Below are positions 41,576-51,182 of a DNA stretch of 64,000 nt, in pieces; the stretch's first letter is position 1; the number at the start of each line of letters is the position of its first letter. The stretch covers positions 1 to 64,000 of the forward strand of contig NZ_JAPPVQ010000005.1 of NCBI RefSeq assembly GCF_026768455.1. The letters are read 5' to 3'. The position numbers and the translations under genes are program-made. The stretch is from Candidatus Nitrosotenuis cloacae. Lineage in GTDB: Archaea; Thermoproteota; Nitrososphaeria; Nitrososphaerales; Nitrosopumilaceae. The notes beneath the pieces are model-generated. The model was given only the letters and a program-made list of their open reading frames with translations, was not told the origin of the DNA and searched no databases.

Positions 41576-42545
41576 AGTGACTCAGTACAGATTCTATATT
41601 GTCTGCCTCCACCACTTTCATTCCGTACATCTCTTCCATGATTGGTGACAACTGTCTTGCTTCTGATTTACAACTCTTGTACAGGAAGGGCCCCTCGCGC
41701 GACTCTTGGCACTCTTGGACGTATGTGACTGCAAGTCCCTTTGGCACGATGAACGTCTTTGCGCCGTGCTTGGCGGCAGCTTCTGCCTTTTCAAATATTC
41801 CGCCGACGGGGCCTAGCGCGCCATTCTGCTCTATGGTGCCTGTCATGAGGACGCTCTCTGGAATTTCCTTTCCCTGTATCTCCAAGACGAGCAGGACTGT
41901 CATTGCCATGCCGGCGCTTGGGCCGTCCACTGCCTGAAGCTCCTCGTTGCTTTTTGCGGTGATTGAAAATATGATGTCCTTGTTCGACAGGTCTGCGCCG
42001 GTGTACTGCTGGGCTACATTTACTGCAGTCTTTGCCGATGTCTGAAAGTCCACGCCAGTTGGAACTGCGGTGTTTACAAGGACCAGCCCTGTCCCGTCCC
42101 GGATGTCTACTTTGATGCTCATGGTGGTGCCCTGATACCTGACGTCCCGGAAGAATCCGTCGCTTACTAGTACTGGCCTTACTGCTACTGCCGTGATTGA
42201 TTTAGAATGAGGGCCATCTCCGATGCTTTGAACCTCGGCGCTAGTCTTTGGCACATGTTTTTCCGACTTGACAGGCTCGATCTTTTGTTGCGACACTTGG
42301 CTCTGCAGATCATCTACCTGTCTGACCAGCTCCTGCATTCTGCTGTTTTGCTGCTGATTGTCTTGCAGCAGGATATAGTTGCCAAAAAGCGATGCTGTCA
42401 GAACAATTGCCAGTACGACTATTCCCTTGCCGATCATCTGACTGCCAACTGTGTGCTTGGAGATTTTATTGTTTTTTGCTTTCTGAATGTATTGTGCCAG
42501 GAGTGGGTGTAGAAAGCGGGTATACGCACTGCTCGGATTCTGCAT
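41568..42545 (-). CDS. Membrane-anchored S16 (Lon-type) protease without ATPase domain
   Basis: 325 residues: transmembrane helix about 38-58 (IGKGIVVLAIVLTASLFGNY), a Gln-rich coiled coil (about 59-90) and a Lon proteolytic domain with the Ser-Lys dyad DGPSAGMAM (Ser210) and GGIFEKAEAA (Lys253). Archaeal LonB carries an AAA+ domain; here it is absent, as in stand-alone S16 proteases. With the N-terminal anchor and uncertain topology it could process membrane or exported proteins. ATG 42437 (MIGKGIVV) is an alternative start. Confidence 0.85.
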   Translation of the reverse strand: MQNPSSAYTRFLHPLLAQYIQKAKNNKISKHTVGSQMIGKGIVVLAIVLTASLFGNYILLQDNQQQNSRMQELVRQVDDLQSQVSQQKIEPVKSEKHVPKTSAEVQSIGDGPHSKSITAVAVRPVLVSDGFFRDVRYQGTTMSIKVDIRDGTGLVLVNTAVPTGVDFQTSAKTAVNVAQQYTGADLSNKDIIFSITAKSNEELQAVDGPSAGMAMTVLLVLEIQGKEIPESVLMTGTIEQNGALGPVGGIFEKAEAAAKHGAKTFIVPKGLAVTYVQECQESREGPFLYKSCKSEARQLSPIMEEMYGMKVVEADNIESVLSHFT

Positions 42546-42688
42546 GTGGCAGGCAAGTCGAATAGGTAATACCTGATTTTGTATTTATGGGGCAGGTAGA
42601 ATTGATGAGTAAAAAATATCTATCCTGTCCGAGTCTGCCCCATTCTCGCATGGGTATGTTATTTTATTGGAAAGCCTGCAACAGAATC

Positions 42689-43441
42689 ATGCAAGATACT
42701 GACGTGCTGCTGGAAAAAATCCGCACCGCGATATCTCAAACTGTTCCTGAAAAGAGAATAGGCATCGCGTTTTCCGGTGGGGTAGACAGCACCCTGATTG
42801 CAAAGATATGCAGTGACATGAACTACGACGTCACATTGCTGACTATGGGGTTTTTAGGATCGCATGATATCGAGTTTTCAAAAAAGGTAAACGAAGCTCT
42901 CAATCTTCCCCACCACATCTTAGAGATAGTGCCGCAAGAGTTTGACGGCATATCAAAGAAGATACGATCACAAATAGGCACGGACAATCTCTCATGGAAC
43001 GAGAACTGCATTGCGTTTTATCACGTGGCCCGGCTTGCGCAAAAGCTGGGGCTTGAAACGGTGGTCACGGCAAATGGGATTGACGAATTGTTCTGTGGAT
43101 ACAATGGATACCGTGACGCTATACGGGATGGCGAGCAAAAGGTACTTGATCTGATAGATACCAAGCTTGAGAACGAGACTGCCATGATGGATGCAGTAAA
43201 TCTTGTCTGCTCTGAGTTTGGCGTCAGGGTGGTGCAGCCGCTACTGTCAAAAGATTTCATAAAATATGCAAAGACCGTGCCGATTTCTGACAAGATAACT
43301 GGCCCGGACGATCTTCTTCGAAAGCACATAGTGCGCCGCCTTGCCGTATCTGCAGGCGTTCCTGAGGTATCTGCGGGTGCCAGAAAGAAAGCTATGCAGT
43401 ATGGCTCGCTTATCCACAAAACCTTGATGAAGTCTAGATGA
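42689..43441 (+). CDS. Asparagine-synthase-like ATP-pyrophosphatase
   Basis: About 250 residues from ATG 42689 (MQDTDVLLEKIRTAI). PP-loop IAFSGGVDSTLIAKICSDM, then SWNENCIAFYHVARLAQKLG, VVTANGIDELFCGYNGYRD and VVQPLLSKDFIKYAKTVP, matching the C-terminal asparagine synthase domain. It lacks the glutaminase domain, so ammonia or a partner must provide nitrogen, or it adenylates another carboxylate. Start supported by a TATA-like TTATTTTATT about 24 bp upstream. It overlaps purB by 8 bp (convergent). Confidence 0.82.
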   Translation: MQDTDVLLEKIRTAISQTVPEKRIGIAFSGGVDSTLIAKICSDMNYDVTLLTMGFLGSHDIEFSKKVNEALNLPHHILEIVPQEFDGISKKIRSQIGTDNLSWNENCIAFYHVARLAQKLGLETVVTANGIDELFCGYNGYRDAIRDGEQKVLDLIDTKLENETAMMDAVNLVCSEFGVRVVQPLLSKDFIKYAKTVPISDKITGPDDLLRKHIVRRLAVSAGVPEVSAGARKKAMQYGSLIHKTLMKSR

Positions 43442-44810
43442 TGTTCTTGCAGGCTCTCTGTACTGTGTTGTTTACGTTTGTGATTATCTGAGGCGATGCG
43501 CCTAGGTGAGATTCTGGGGAAAATATCTTGTCTATCTCAGAGTCTGTCAGCTTTGACGATATTGCAGAGTCTGTCTTTACTGCATCGATATAGTCCATTC
43601 CGTTGTCGTGCGCCTCAAATGCCACTCGCTGGACGTCGCGGTATGCCTCAAATCTGGGAATGCCCTTTTTGATTAGCGCCTCCAGCACAAACTCTGCAAA
43701 TATCTGACCGCGTGTGATGTACAGGTTCTGCTGGACCCTGTCCACGTTTACTCTGAGTCTTTCTATGATTCGAATCATTGTTTCTAGCATCTCGTCAAGG
43801 AGGATGGAGCTCATCGGTATTGTAAATCGCTCATTTGCAGAGTTTGACAGGTCACGCTCGTGCCACAGCGGGATGTTCTCAAATGCCGTACTCATCTGAC
43901 TGCGCAAAATCTTTGAGAGTGATGAAACTCGCTCGCTCTTTATCGGGTTTCTTTTCACCGGGACTGCACTGCTGCCCATCTGGCCTTCCTTAAAGTACTC
44001 GGCAACCTCGCCGATCTCCGTTCGCTGCAGGTTTCTTATCTCAACTGAGATCTTGTCCAGCGTACTTCCAAGGAGCGCCAGGTTGAAAATGTACTCTGCA
44101 TACCTTTCGCGCGGCACGATCTGCGTGGTGACTTCGGCCGGATACAGGCCCAGTTTTTTTGCAACGCGACTCTGCACGTCGATTGCCTTTGCCCCCATGA
44201 GCGAGCCGGTGCCGACTACGCCGAGCGTCTTGCAGATCAGGATGCGCTTTTTCATCTCGTCGATTCTCTCAAGGTGCTTTACCATCTCGGCTGCCCAGTT
44301 TGCGAATTTTAGGCCAAACGAGATGATGCTTGCATGCTGTCCGTGTGTGCGTCCCACTGCCGGGACTGTTTTGTATTCGACTGCCCTCTTTGCCAGCGCC
44401 TTTGCAAGTCGTGCAATCTTTGGCTCAATTATTGATATGACCTCTCTCATCTGCATCGAGGTGCTTGTGTCAACTAGGTCGTTGCTGGTAAGTCCATAGT
44501 GGACCCACGGGCGTGACTGCTGGTTGCATCTTTCGCTTAGCGCCTCTACTAGCGCTGCCGTGTCGTGGTCAGACTTTGCCTCAAGTTGCTTTACGCGCTT
44601 TGCGGTGATCTTGCCTGACTTTGATGCGGCAAAGATGTTTCTTCCCGCAGACTTTGGAATCATGCCGATTTCGCTTTGCGCAAGTGCTGCCGCACCCTCG
44701 ATCATTAGCTGGTAATCAATCTTTTTCTGATCATCAAAAATTGCGAGCATCTCCTTTGTTCCGTAACGCCCGCCGTCTATTGGTAAAATTGCCACGATCT
44801 TCTCAATCAC
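43434..44810 (-). CDS. purB: Adenylosuccinate lyase
   Basis: A 458-residue fumarase/aspartase-superfamily lyase. Signature region QMGSSAVPVKRNPIKSERVSS (the SSxMPxKxN-type loop), VGRTHGQHASIISFGLK, HYGLTSNDLVDTSTSMQ. It acts twice in purine synthesis (SAICAR and adenylosuccinate cleavage). The start is probably GTG at 44810 (MIEKIVAILPIDGGRYGT). Partner purA lies far away at 60670. Confidence 0.95.
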   Translation of the reverse strand: MIEKIVAILPIDGGRYGTKEMLAIFDDQKKIDYQLMIEGAAALAQSEIGMIPKSAGRNIFAASKSGKITAKRVKQLEAKSDHDTAALVEALSERCNQQSRPWVHYGLTSNDLVDTSTSMQMREVISIIEPKIARLAKALAKRAVEYKTVPAVGRTHGQHASIISFGLKFANWAAEMVKHLERIDEMKKRILICKTLGVVGTGSLMGAKAIDVQSRVAKKLGLYPAEVTTQIVPRERYAEYIFNLALLGSTLDKISVEIRNLQRTEIGEVAEYFKEGQMGSSAVPVKRNPIKSERVSSLSKILRSQMSTAFENIPLWHERDLSNSANERFTIPMSSILLDEMLETMIRIIERLRVNVDRVQQNLYITRGQIFAEFVLEALIKKGIPRFEAYRDVQRVAFEAHDNGMDYIDAVKTDSAISSKLTDSEIDKIFSPESHLGASPQIITNVNNTVQRACKNII

Positions 44811-44842
44811 ACATCAAAAATAAATCTACTTGTGTCTGTGGG

Positions 44843-45760
44843 TTACAAGTTCAGTGATTTCTTTAGGTCCTTGTACCTGTTGCGTATTGTGACCTCTGTC
44901 ACACCAGCTGCATGCGCAATCTCTCTTTGCGAGACGTCCTCGTTGTACTTCATGCACGAGATGTACAGTGCAGTGGCGGCCATGCCCATGGGGTCCTTGC
45001 CTGCAGTTATCCTCATATCGTTTGCCTCCTTTAGTATTGCAAGTGCACCGCGTTTGACCTTCTCGCTAAGCCCCACCTTGCTGGCTATCTTTGACATGCA
45101 GCTTATGGAATTGACTACTGGCATCCTCAAGTCTAGCTCTATTACCAAGAGCCTGTAGTTCTTGGTAAGGTCCTTTCTCTTTACGTTGATTGCATCTGAT
45201 ACATCACTTAATGTCCTTGGAGTCTCTGCATCTCTGCATGCCGCATAGACTGCAGCTGCAAGTACTCCCTCAATTGATCTTCCTCTGACTAGGCTTTTTG
45301 ATAATGCCTTTCTGTAAATGTAGGCTGCCTTCTCTACTACAGCATCGGATAGTGCAAGCTTGTCCTTTAGTTTATCCAGATGGGTGAACGCCTGCCTTAG
45401 GTTCCTGTCGGTTTGCTCGTGCATCTGGCTTCTGCTGTCCCAAGTCCTAAGCCTTGTCATGTCGTGCTTCATGTGTGCAGAAAGTGGTTTTCCTGTCGCA
45501 TCCTTGTTTACAGTGCCGATTACCGTGGCAAGTCCCATGTCGTGAATGGCAAGTGATGTCGGAATGCCAGACCTGCTTTTATCATCGCGCTCGTCTTTTG
45601 AAAAGTGCCTTTCTGGACCAGAGTCCTCAACCTGCTCTGATATTACAAAACCGCAAGTTGTACAAAATCTCTCTCCGGTCGCACTATCGGTGACCATCAA
45701 TCCTTTACATCGCTTACAACGTCTTTCAGTGTTAATCTGCATAACCATACAAATCGACAC
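44843..45760 (-). CDS. tfb: Transcription initiation factor TFB
   Basis: Up to 305 residues. The N-terminal zinc ribbon is RCKRCKGLMVTDSATGERFC...TCGFVI, then the B-reader/linker (ERHFSKDERDDKSRSGIP) and two cyclin-fold repeats (SIEGVLAAAVYAACRDAETPRTLSDVSD and MGMAATALYISCMKYNEDVSQREIAHAAGVTEVTIRNRYKDL). It bridges TBP-DNA and RNA polymerase. Start options are GTG 45760 or ATG 45748/45742; a TATA-like CTTATTAG about 26 bp before 45760 favours the first. Thaumarchaea usually encode several TFBs. Confidence 0.95.
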   Translation of the reverse strand: MSICMVMQINTERRCKRCKGLMVTDSATGERFCTTCGFVISEQVEDSGPERHFSKDERDDKSRSGIPTSLAIHDMGLATVIGTVNKDATGKPLSAHMKHDMTRLRTWDSRSQMHEQTDRNLRQAFTHLDKLKDKLALSDAVVEKAAYIYRKALSKSLVRGRSIEGVLAAAVYAACRDAETPRTLSDVSDAINVKRKDLTKNYRLLVIELDLRMPVVNSISCMSKIASKVGLSEKVKRGALAILKEANDMRITAGKDPMGMAATALYISCMKYNEDVSQREIAHAAGVTEVTIRNRYKDLKKSLNL

Positions 45761-45892
45761 ACGTGTTGGTCTATCAGCTAATAAGAACTAGTGTATTGCT
45801 CCATACGTGACAGGGAAAAGCGGGAGCGGATTCGGCAACAAACATTCCTTTTTACTAAAAATAAAAAATTTCAATTAAAAGATTGATCGGAT

Positions 45893-46042
45893 TTAATATC
45901 TTCTCTGAAATCTTGGTTTTTGGTGTTTTGGAAAACACTCGTTACAGTATACTGGTCTGTCTTGTTTTGGTTCAAAAGGTACCTGTGACTCCTTGCCGCA
46001 ATCTGAGCAAGTGCATGGATACATTTTTCTGTCATATGACAT
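45893..46042 (-). CDS. CxxC-x17-CxxC zinc-ribbon microprotein
   Basis: 49 residues from ATG 46042: MSYDRKMYPCTCSDCGKESQ, then VPFEPKQDRPVYCNECFPKH and a basic tail. The pattern C-x-x-C-G-K-x-x-x-V-P-F-x-P-x-x-D-R-P-V-Y-C-x-x-C-F is that of a widespread family of CxxC-CxxC zinc-binding small proteins in archaea and bacteria. Function unknown; probable zinc-ribbon adaptor or nucleic-acid binder. A longer in-frame start at 46093 is unlikely. Confidence 0.75.
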   Translation of the reverse strand: MSYDRKMYPCTCSDCGKESQVPFEPKQDRPVYCNECFPKHQKPRFQRRY

Positions 46043-46252
46043 GCCTACCACCAAAACCGTCCAAATAAGAACGATTGTATTAATCTGGCACAATCTGTGA
46101 CTAAGCTGTAGCCAATAATTGCTAGGGTGCAGCTCATTTCATTTTGCGGTTTTTCATTTCGATGATTTTGCATTCTGTGCTCTGCCAATTGGCGCAACTA
46201 TGTACCGTCTTTTCAGTTTGCAAATTCCACAAGTTGCAGATTTTTCTCTCAT

Positions 46253-46261
46253 GATTTAAAT
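46253..46261 (+). promoter_or_regulatory. rtcB TATA box
   Basis: ATTTAAATT is centred about 28 bp before the rtcB ATG at 46286, consistent with a leaderless mRNA. The 190-bp region upstream (46094-46252) otherwise shows only a weak minus-strand 32-codon ORF. Confidence 0.6.
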
Positions 46262-46285
46262 TACTTTCACCAAGTCTATCGGGTA

Positions 46286-47734
46286 ATGTCGTCAATTACT
46301 CCAAAAAAAATCGGTGACATGCAGTATAGGATCGAAGCTGATTCCAGCAAGGGGATGAAAGTCCCAGTTACAATTTACGCAGATGAGCAACTTATCTCAA
46401 AAATGATGACGGACAGAACCCTGATGCAGGCAATGAATGTCGCGACAATTCCTGGCATTCAGGGCCATTCTGTGGTGCTGCCCGACGGGCATGAAGGATA
46501 TGGCTTCCCAGTTGGCGGAGTTGCCGCAATGGATGCGGAGGAGGGAATGATCTCTCCTGGCGGAGTGGGATACGACATAAACTGTGGAGTGAGGCTGCTC
46601 CGAATGAATCTCTCAGAAAAAGATGTCCGTCCAAAATTAAAAGAACTTGTCACTGATCTGTTCAACTCAATTCCGTCCGGCGTTGGCTCAAAGGGCGCAG
46701 TAAAACTGAACTATTCACAGCTTGACGAGGTGCTGGTGCGGGGGGTAAACTGGGCAGTGGACCATGGCTATGGGACAAAGGACGACGCAGACGTTTGCGA
46801 AGAAAACGGGCAGATAAAAAATGCCGACCCGAACAAGGTCTCCGACACCGCAAGAAAGCGCGGCGCGCCGCAGCTTGGCAGCCTTGGTTCCGGAAATCAC
46901 TTTCTCGAAGTACAAAAAATAGAAAAGATCTACGACGAGGAGGCAGCAAAGAGGATGGGAATACAGGAGGGAAACGTCACTGTTCTAATTCATTGCGGCT
47001 CCAGAGGATTTGGACACCAGATATGCTCCGACTATCTTCGTGTGTCCGAGCAGGCGCTGAAAAAATACGACATTAACCTGCCTGACAGGGAGCTTGCATG
47101 TGTTCCAAACAAATCCGAAGAAGGTGAATCGTACCGAAAGGCCATGTTTGCAGCTTTAAACTTTGCATGGAGCAACCGCCAGATGATCACTCACTGGACA
47201 AGAAAGTCATTTGAGCGCGTCTTCAAACAATCAGAGTCTGATCTGGACATGAAACTAGTTTATGATGTGGCGCACAATATTGCCAAAGTTGAAAAGCACA
47301 AAATCGACGGAAAGGAAAAATCCGTCGTGGTGCACAGAAAGGGCGCAACCAGGGCGTTTCCTGCAAACCGGGATGAGATACCGCTCAAGTACCGGGATCT
47401 GGGACAGCCCGTCCTCATTCCAGGTTCCATGGGAACGGGAAGCTGGATACTGCTTGGCAAGCCAAACTCGATGAATCTGAGCTTTGGCTCGACTGCTCAC
47501 GGCGCAGGAAGAATGATGTCCCGCTCAAAGGCAAGACGCGAATACACCGAGGAACAGGTAAAAAAATCACTAAGTGATAAAGGAATTTTCATAAAATCCC
47601 TAACAAGGGAAGGCGTAGTCGAAGAGACACCGGAGGCCTACAAAGACGTGGATGCAGTGGTAAATGTTTCACATGACCTTGGTATTGCAACCAAGGTAGC
47701 AAAACTCGTTCCTATCGGCGTGATTAAGGGATGA
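46286..47734 (+). CDS. rtcB: RNA-splicing ligase RtcB
   Basis: A 482-residue ligase with SPGGVGYDINCGVRLLR (metal Cys), LGSLGSGNHFLEVQ, LIHCGSRGFGHQ and the guanylylation site STAHGAGRMMSRSKAR (catalytic His). It joins tRNA exon halves after intron removal, using 3'-phosphate and 5'-OH ends with GTP. Directly relevant here: at least three tRNA genes in this window need splicing. No intein. Its stop overlaps the next gene by ATGA. Confidence 0.96.
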   Translation: MSSITPKKIGDMQYRIEADSSKGMKVPVTIYADEQLISKMMTDRTLMQAMNVATIPGIQGHSVVLPDGHEGYGFPVGGVAAMDAEEGMISPGGVGYDINCGVRLLRMNLSEKDVRPKLKELVTDLFNSIPSGVGSKGAVKLNYSQLDEVLVRGVNWAVDHGYGTKDDADVCEENGQIKNADPNKVSDTARKRGAPQLGSLGSGNHFLEVQKIEKIYDEEAAKRMGIQEGNVTVLIHCGSRGFGHQICSDYLRVSEQALKKYDINLPDRELACVPNKSEEGESYRKAMFAALNFAWSNRQMITHWTRKSFERVFKQSESDLDMKLVYDVAHNIAKVEKHKIDGKEKSVVVHRKGATRAFPANRDEIPLKYRDLGQPVLIPGSMGTGSWILLGKPNSMNLSFGSTAHGAGRMMSRSKARREYTEEQVKKSLSDKGIFIKSLTREGVVEETPEAYKDVDAVVNVSHDLGIATKVAKLVPIGVIKG

Positions 47735-48141
47735 GCGAGGACAAGGAACTTGAGGCACTAAAGGCCAAGCGCCTTGCGGAGATGAGAAAAAACGTCATCT
47801 CGCAAGCACAAAAACAGGAGACGCCAAAGGAACAGGTGCCTCCAGCATACAGGAGCATCGTAATATCCAAACTCGGATACCGCGGCATGGAGGTTCTTCA
47901 GAATGCGGAAAGACAGTTTCCCACCGAGGCGGGGATGGTAATTGAAAAGTTGGGACAGCTGATACACTCTGGAGAAATCAACGAGGAGCTTGACGGCGGA
48001 AAATTGTTGGCACTGTTTAGATCAGTTGGGATAAACGTGAGGATGGAAACTAAAATCAGCATAGAGCAGGACGGCAAGTTTGTATCTCTCTCAGACAAAC
48101 TCAGCAGCAAAGAGTCAGAAGATGATACAAGCAATATTTGA
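47731..48141 (+). CDS. PDCD5-like DNA-binding protein
   Basis: 136 residues. The N-terminal charged helix (MSEDKELEALKAKRLAEMRK) and the following helical core (YRGMEVLQNAERQFPTEAGM, then a GEINEEL..GKLLALF stretch) resemble archaeal PDCD5/TFAR19-related DNA-binding proteins, but the middle has an unusual Gln/Pro linker and the C-terminus ends in an acidic Ser-rich tail. Moderate call. Coupled to rtcB by a 4-bp overlap; overlaps the next reading frame by 20 bp. Confidence 0.6.
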   Translation: MSEDKELEALKAKRLAEMRKNVISQAQKQETPKEQVPPAYRSIVISKLGYRGMEVLQNAERQFPTEAGMVIEKLGQLIHSGEINEELDGGKLLALFRSVGINVRMETKISIEQDGKFVSLSDKLSSKESEDDTSNI

Positions 48142-48442
48142 AATCAGCAGCACTGACTATCTTGAGGACAAGCGCCTCATCAACAACGCGCTTTCCGATC
48201 TTGCGGCAAAGTGCGGACTGCAGAACGAGTTTGAGTTTGGTGAACCTACTTCAAAATTTGGCTGGACGTTCTTCAAGTTGTGGCTAAAGCCGAGCTTTCA
48301 TGAACAAATTGAGCAGCGACTTGCAGACATGATAAAGAAGACAAAGGGCAGCAAGTCTGACGAAAAATTCACGAATTTTCTATCTGATCTGTTTCAATCC
48401 AAGGGCTGTAGTAAAATCAAAATCAAACTGATAGAAGTCTAG
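48122..48442 (+). CDS. Hypothetical protein in the rtcB operon
   Basis: 106 residues from ATG 48122 ([20 protein letters not shown]), overlapping the end of the PDCD5-like gene by 20 bp. Soluble, alpha/beta with a basic helix ([18 protein letters not shown]) and a C-terminal strand [10 protein letters not shown]. No family recognised. As the third gene of the rtcB operon it may relate to RNA or DNA metabolism. It ends 4 bp into the convergent rps11. Confidence 0.65.
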   Translation: MIQAIFEISSTDYLEDKRLINNALSDLAAKCGLQNEFEFGEPTSKFGWTFFKLWLKPSFHEQIEQRLADMIKKTKGSKSDEKFTNFLSDLFQSKGCSKIKIKLIEV

Positions 48443-48837
48443 ACTCTACGTCCTCTCTTTCCGCCCTTCTTTCTTGTAGTGTCGTGAGGAATTGGTGTTA
48501 CATCGTCGATTCTTCCAATTCTGAATCCACCTCTTGCAAGGGCTCTAATTGCTGCTTGTGCTCCAGGTCCTGGAACTCTGGATCCCACTCCGCCCACTGC
48601 TCTTACTCGTATGTGGAACGCGGTGAATCCCTTGGTCTTTGCGGCCTCTACTACGGCGTTTGAAGACTTCATTGCAGCAAATGGAGATGATTCGTATCTG
48701 TCTGCGGTAACGTGCACTCCACCGGAGCTTATTGCCACGGTCTCTGCGCCTGTCAGGTCTGTCATGTGTACTATGGTATTGTTGTAGCTGCTGTAGATGT
48801 GAGCAATACCCCACTTTTCGACGGTTTCTTCTGACAT
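48439..48837 (-). CDS. rps11: Small-subunit ribosomal protein S11 (uS11)
   Basis: 132 residues with [75 protein letters not shown] and the basic C-terminus [11 protein letters not shown]: the archaeal S11 hallmark. It sits on the platform near the 16S rRNA decoding region. Unusually it is a single gene here, not with rps13/rps4. A TATA-like TTTTTAAAC lies about 25 bp upstream. Confidence 0.97.
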   Translation of the reverse strand: MSEETVEKWGIAHIYSSYNNTIVHMTDLTGAETVAISSGGVHVTADRYESSPFAAMKSSNAVVEAAKTKGFTAFHIRVRAVGGVGSRVPGPGAQAAIRALARGGFRIGRIDDVTPIPHDTTRKKGGKRGRRV

Positions 48838-48911
48838 TGGTTACCAAATCTTTGGAGGGTTTAAAAAACATTATTGGCACAGTTCAAGCCCGCGGGCTGT
48901 TTCCGGGAGGA

Positions 48912-49853
48912 CTAGATTCGAAAATGGGTCCAGCCTCTGTCCTTTACAGGACGGTCCTTCAAAAACACTCCTGCACCTTTTTGAACGTAGCCGATCTCGA
49001 TCATACTGATTTGCATTCTTTTGGCAATCTGCCTTACTCTGCTTAGGTGTCTTTGCGGGACGGTTGCCACTATCTCGTATTCCTCACCGCTGTTGAACAC
49101 AAGGTCCGTCACATCCAGCCTGTTTGCACTCGCAAATTGCACCAACTGTGCATCCATTGGGATTTTAGTTATGGTGAATTTCTTCTTGCTCTGAGTGGAC
49201 ATCTCTACTAGGGTGGTGGACAATCCGTCGCTGGAGTCCATAGCAGACGTCATGTATCTTGCGGCGGCAACGCCGAATCTCAGTCTTGGCGACGCATGAT
49301 ATATGGCATGTCTGACTGTCTTTGCAAACTTGGTGTCTGCCTTTTTTTGGTGCAATGCGACTGCCAGTCCTGCACCAGTCCTGCCAAACGGGCCTGTCAC
49401 TATTATCACGTCGCCTGTCCTTGCACCACTCCGATGCGTGATCCTCTGCGTGACGCCGAACATTGCGACGGATATTACAAGGTCGCGGGCCTCGTTGGTG
49501 TCTCCACCCAGTATCTCAAAGCCAAACTCCCTTGATGCGTCTCTGAACCCCCTTGCAAGCTTCACTATATTTGCCCTTGAGAACTGCCTTGGTAGGGAGA
49601 CTGATATTATGCAGTATGATGGCATCACGCCCTTTGACGCAAAGTCTGAGATGCACGCGACCACACTCTTTCTTGCAACATCGCTCAGACTCATCTTTGG
49701 TGGTACATCTGTGCGTGAAACCAGCGTGTCTGTCTTGACCACTATTGTCTGCCTGCCGACTCTAAACTGCTCTACGTCCTCTGATACGAATTTTTTATTT
49801 GCTAATGTCTTTTGAAAAATCGATATGATCTGCCTTTCATCTAGTCTTGCCAT
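48912..49853 (-). CDS. thiL: Thiamine-monophosphate kinase
   Basis: 313 residues with an AIR-synthase-like fold: VKTDTLVSRTDVPPKMSLSDVARKSV, CISDFASKGVMP, EILGGDTNEARDLVISVAMFG and SAMDSSDGLSTTLVEMS (the metal/ATP sites). It phosphorylates TMP to thiamine diphosphate. Its start overlaps the upstream phosphohexomutase gene by 17 bp, so they are cotranscribed. Confidence 0.9.
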   Translation of the reverse strand: MARLDERQIISIFQKTLANKKFVSEDVEQFRVGRQTIVVKTDTLVSRTDVPPKMSLSDVARKSVVACISDFASKGVMPSYCIISVSLPRQFSRANIVKLARGFRDASREFGFEILGGDTNEARDLVISVAMFGVTQRITHRSGARTGDVIIVTGPFGRTGAGLAVALHQKKADTKFAKTVRHAIYHASPRLRFGVAAARYMTSAMDSSDGLSTTLVEMSTQSKKKFTITKIPMDAQLVQFASANRLDVTDLVFNSGEEYEIVATVPQRHLSRVRQIAKRMQISMIEIGYVQKGAGVFLKDRPVKDRGWTHFRI

Positions 49854-51129
49854 AACTTTCCTTTACTAGACTGGTTATCTCCTTTTGGATGCGCCCTGCC
49901 TTGCGCAAGTCGTTTGATTCGACTGAAATTCTGATAATATCCTCGGTGTTTGACTTTCGTACTAGGCACCACGTGTCTTCGTCCACTATTGTCTTTACGC
50001 CGTCCAGCGTGATTACCTCGCTGAATTTTCCCTTGATCTTTTTTTGGAATTTTTCCAGAACCGTATCGTGCATGTCTGATGGAACCTGCAGCTTTGTCCT
50101 GAGCTGGTAGTAGCTTGACACAAATGATATTATCTCGTCGATTCTTTTTTTGTCCGGCATCGCAGCAATCAGGCCTGCCGTCAGAATTCCGTCCCTGCAC
50201 ATGTTGAACTCTGGCAAAATAAATCCGCCACTGCTTCCTTCTCCCCCCGCCTTGCAGTTTTTCTTTCGCATCATGTCTATGACGTTGGCCTCGCCCACCT
50301 TTGAGCGAATGACTGTTCCGCCGTGGCTTGTTATGTATTTTTCAACTGCGATACTTGTGTCAATGCTGAGGCAGAACCTTTTGTATCCCAAGTCAAGCGC
50401 CTTTGACATGCCAAGTGCCAGCGTCGCATCAGGAGACTGCTTTTTCCCATCCTTTACGACAACAAGCCTGTCGCCGTCCAAGTCAAACGCAAATCCAATG
50501 TCTGCGCGTTTGCTCAGCGACGCAAGCTGGACAAGCTTGTCTGCAGTGGGGTCTGCTCCTCGGTTAAACGAATCCTGGTTTATTGTTCTGACCTGGCATC
50601 CAAGACTCCTTAAAAGCTCGGGGGCGACGTTTGCGGCAGCGCCGCCGCCTATGTCTATTACCACCTTGGGGCTGTGTCTTATCTTGCCGATTATCTTTAG
50701 GGCCTGTTTGGTGTAGTCAGACGAGACGTGGTATTCCCTGCCAAATTGCACGCCTGATGGTTTTTTTTCCTCCAGTATCTTGGCAAACTCTGCCTCGTTT
50801 GGACCCCTGCCATCAATTATGAACTTCAGTCCGTTCCACTGTATGGGGTTGTGCGACGACGTTATGATGAGCCCTGCGCCATACTTGCGCGCCTCTCTGA
50901 ACACGACCGGAGTCGGGACCATTCCTAGGTTGTACACGTCCACCCCTCGTGACATGAGGGCAGCTACTGCGACCTCGCGGATTATGTTGCTTGAGGGCCT
51001 CGTGTCGTTTCCGACTGCGCACTTTTTTGACCTGATCAGCGGCGCAAAGTTTGAGCAGAATTGCAAAATGTCTCTTAGCGTCAGATCGTCTCCATAAATT
51101 CCGCGTATGCCGGAAATGGATTTTTTCAA
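49837..51129 (-). CDS. Phosphohexomutase (phosphoglucosamine/phosphomannomutase family)
   Basis: 430 residues with the four-domain alpha-D-phosphohexomutase motifs: phosphoserine loop ITSSHNPIQWNGLKF, metal loop FAFDLDGDRLVVV, sugar-binding region EGSSGGFILPEF (variant of GEExSGH) and the C-terminal phosphate loop (LVRKSNTEDIIRISVES; RxSxTExxxR type). It makes a hexose 1-phosphate for glycan precursors; GlmM or ManB cannot be told apart here. Starts with TTG. Confidence 0.88.
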   Translation of the reverse strand: MKKSISGIRGIYGDDLTLRDILQFCSNFAPLIRSKKCAVGNDTRPSSNIIREVAVAALMSRGVDVYNLGMVPTPVVFREARKYGAGLIITSSHNPIQWNGLKFIIDGRGPNEAEFAKILEEKKPSGVQFGREYHVSSDYTKQALKIIGKIRHSPKVVIDIGGGAAANVAPELLRSLGCQVRTINQDSFNRGADPTADKLVQLASLSKRADIGFAFDLDGDRLVVVKDGKKQSPDATLALGMSKALDLGYKRFCLSIDTSIAVEKYITSHGGTVIRSKVGEANVIDMMRKKNCKAGGEGSSGGFILPEFNMCRDGILTAGLIAAMPDKKRIDEIISFVSSYYQLRTKLQVPSDMHDTVLEKFQKKIKGKFSEVITLDGVKTIVDEDTWCLVRKSNTEDIIRISVESNDLRKAGRIQKEITSLVKESYGKTR

Positions 51130-51182
51130 CGGTACTATGGGCTGAAAGACTTTTTATAAACTCTGATAACAACGGCGTTCAT

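Noticed and set aside
46154-46252. Minus-strand 32-codon ORF with CGIC upstream of rtcB
   Set aside because: No promoter or ribosome-binding site of its own; the adjacent TATA box is placed for rtcB on the plus strand. The CxxC alone is not enough to call a gene.
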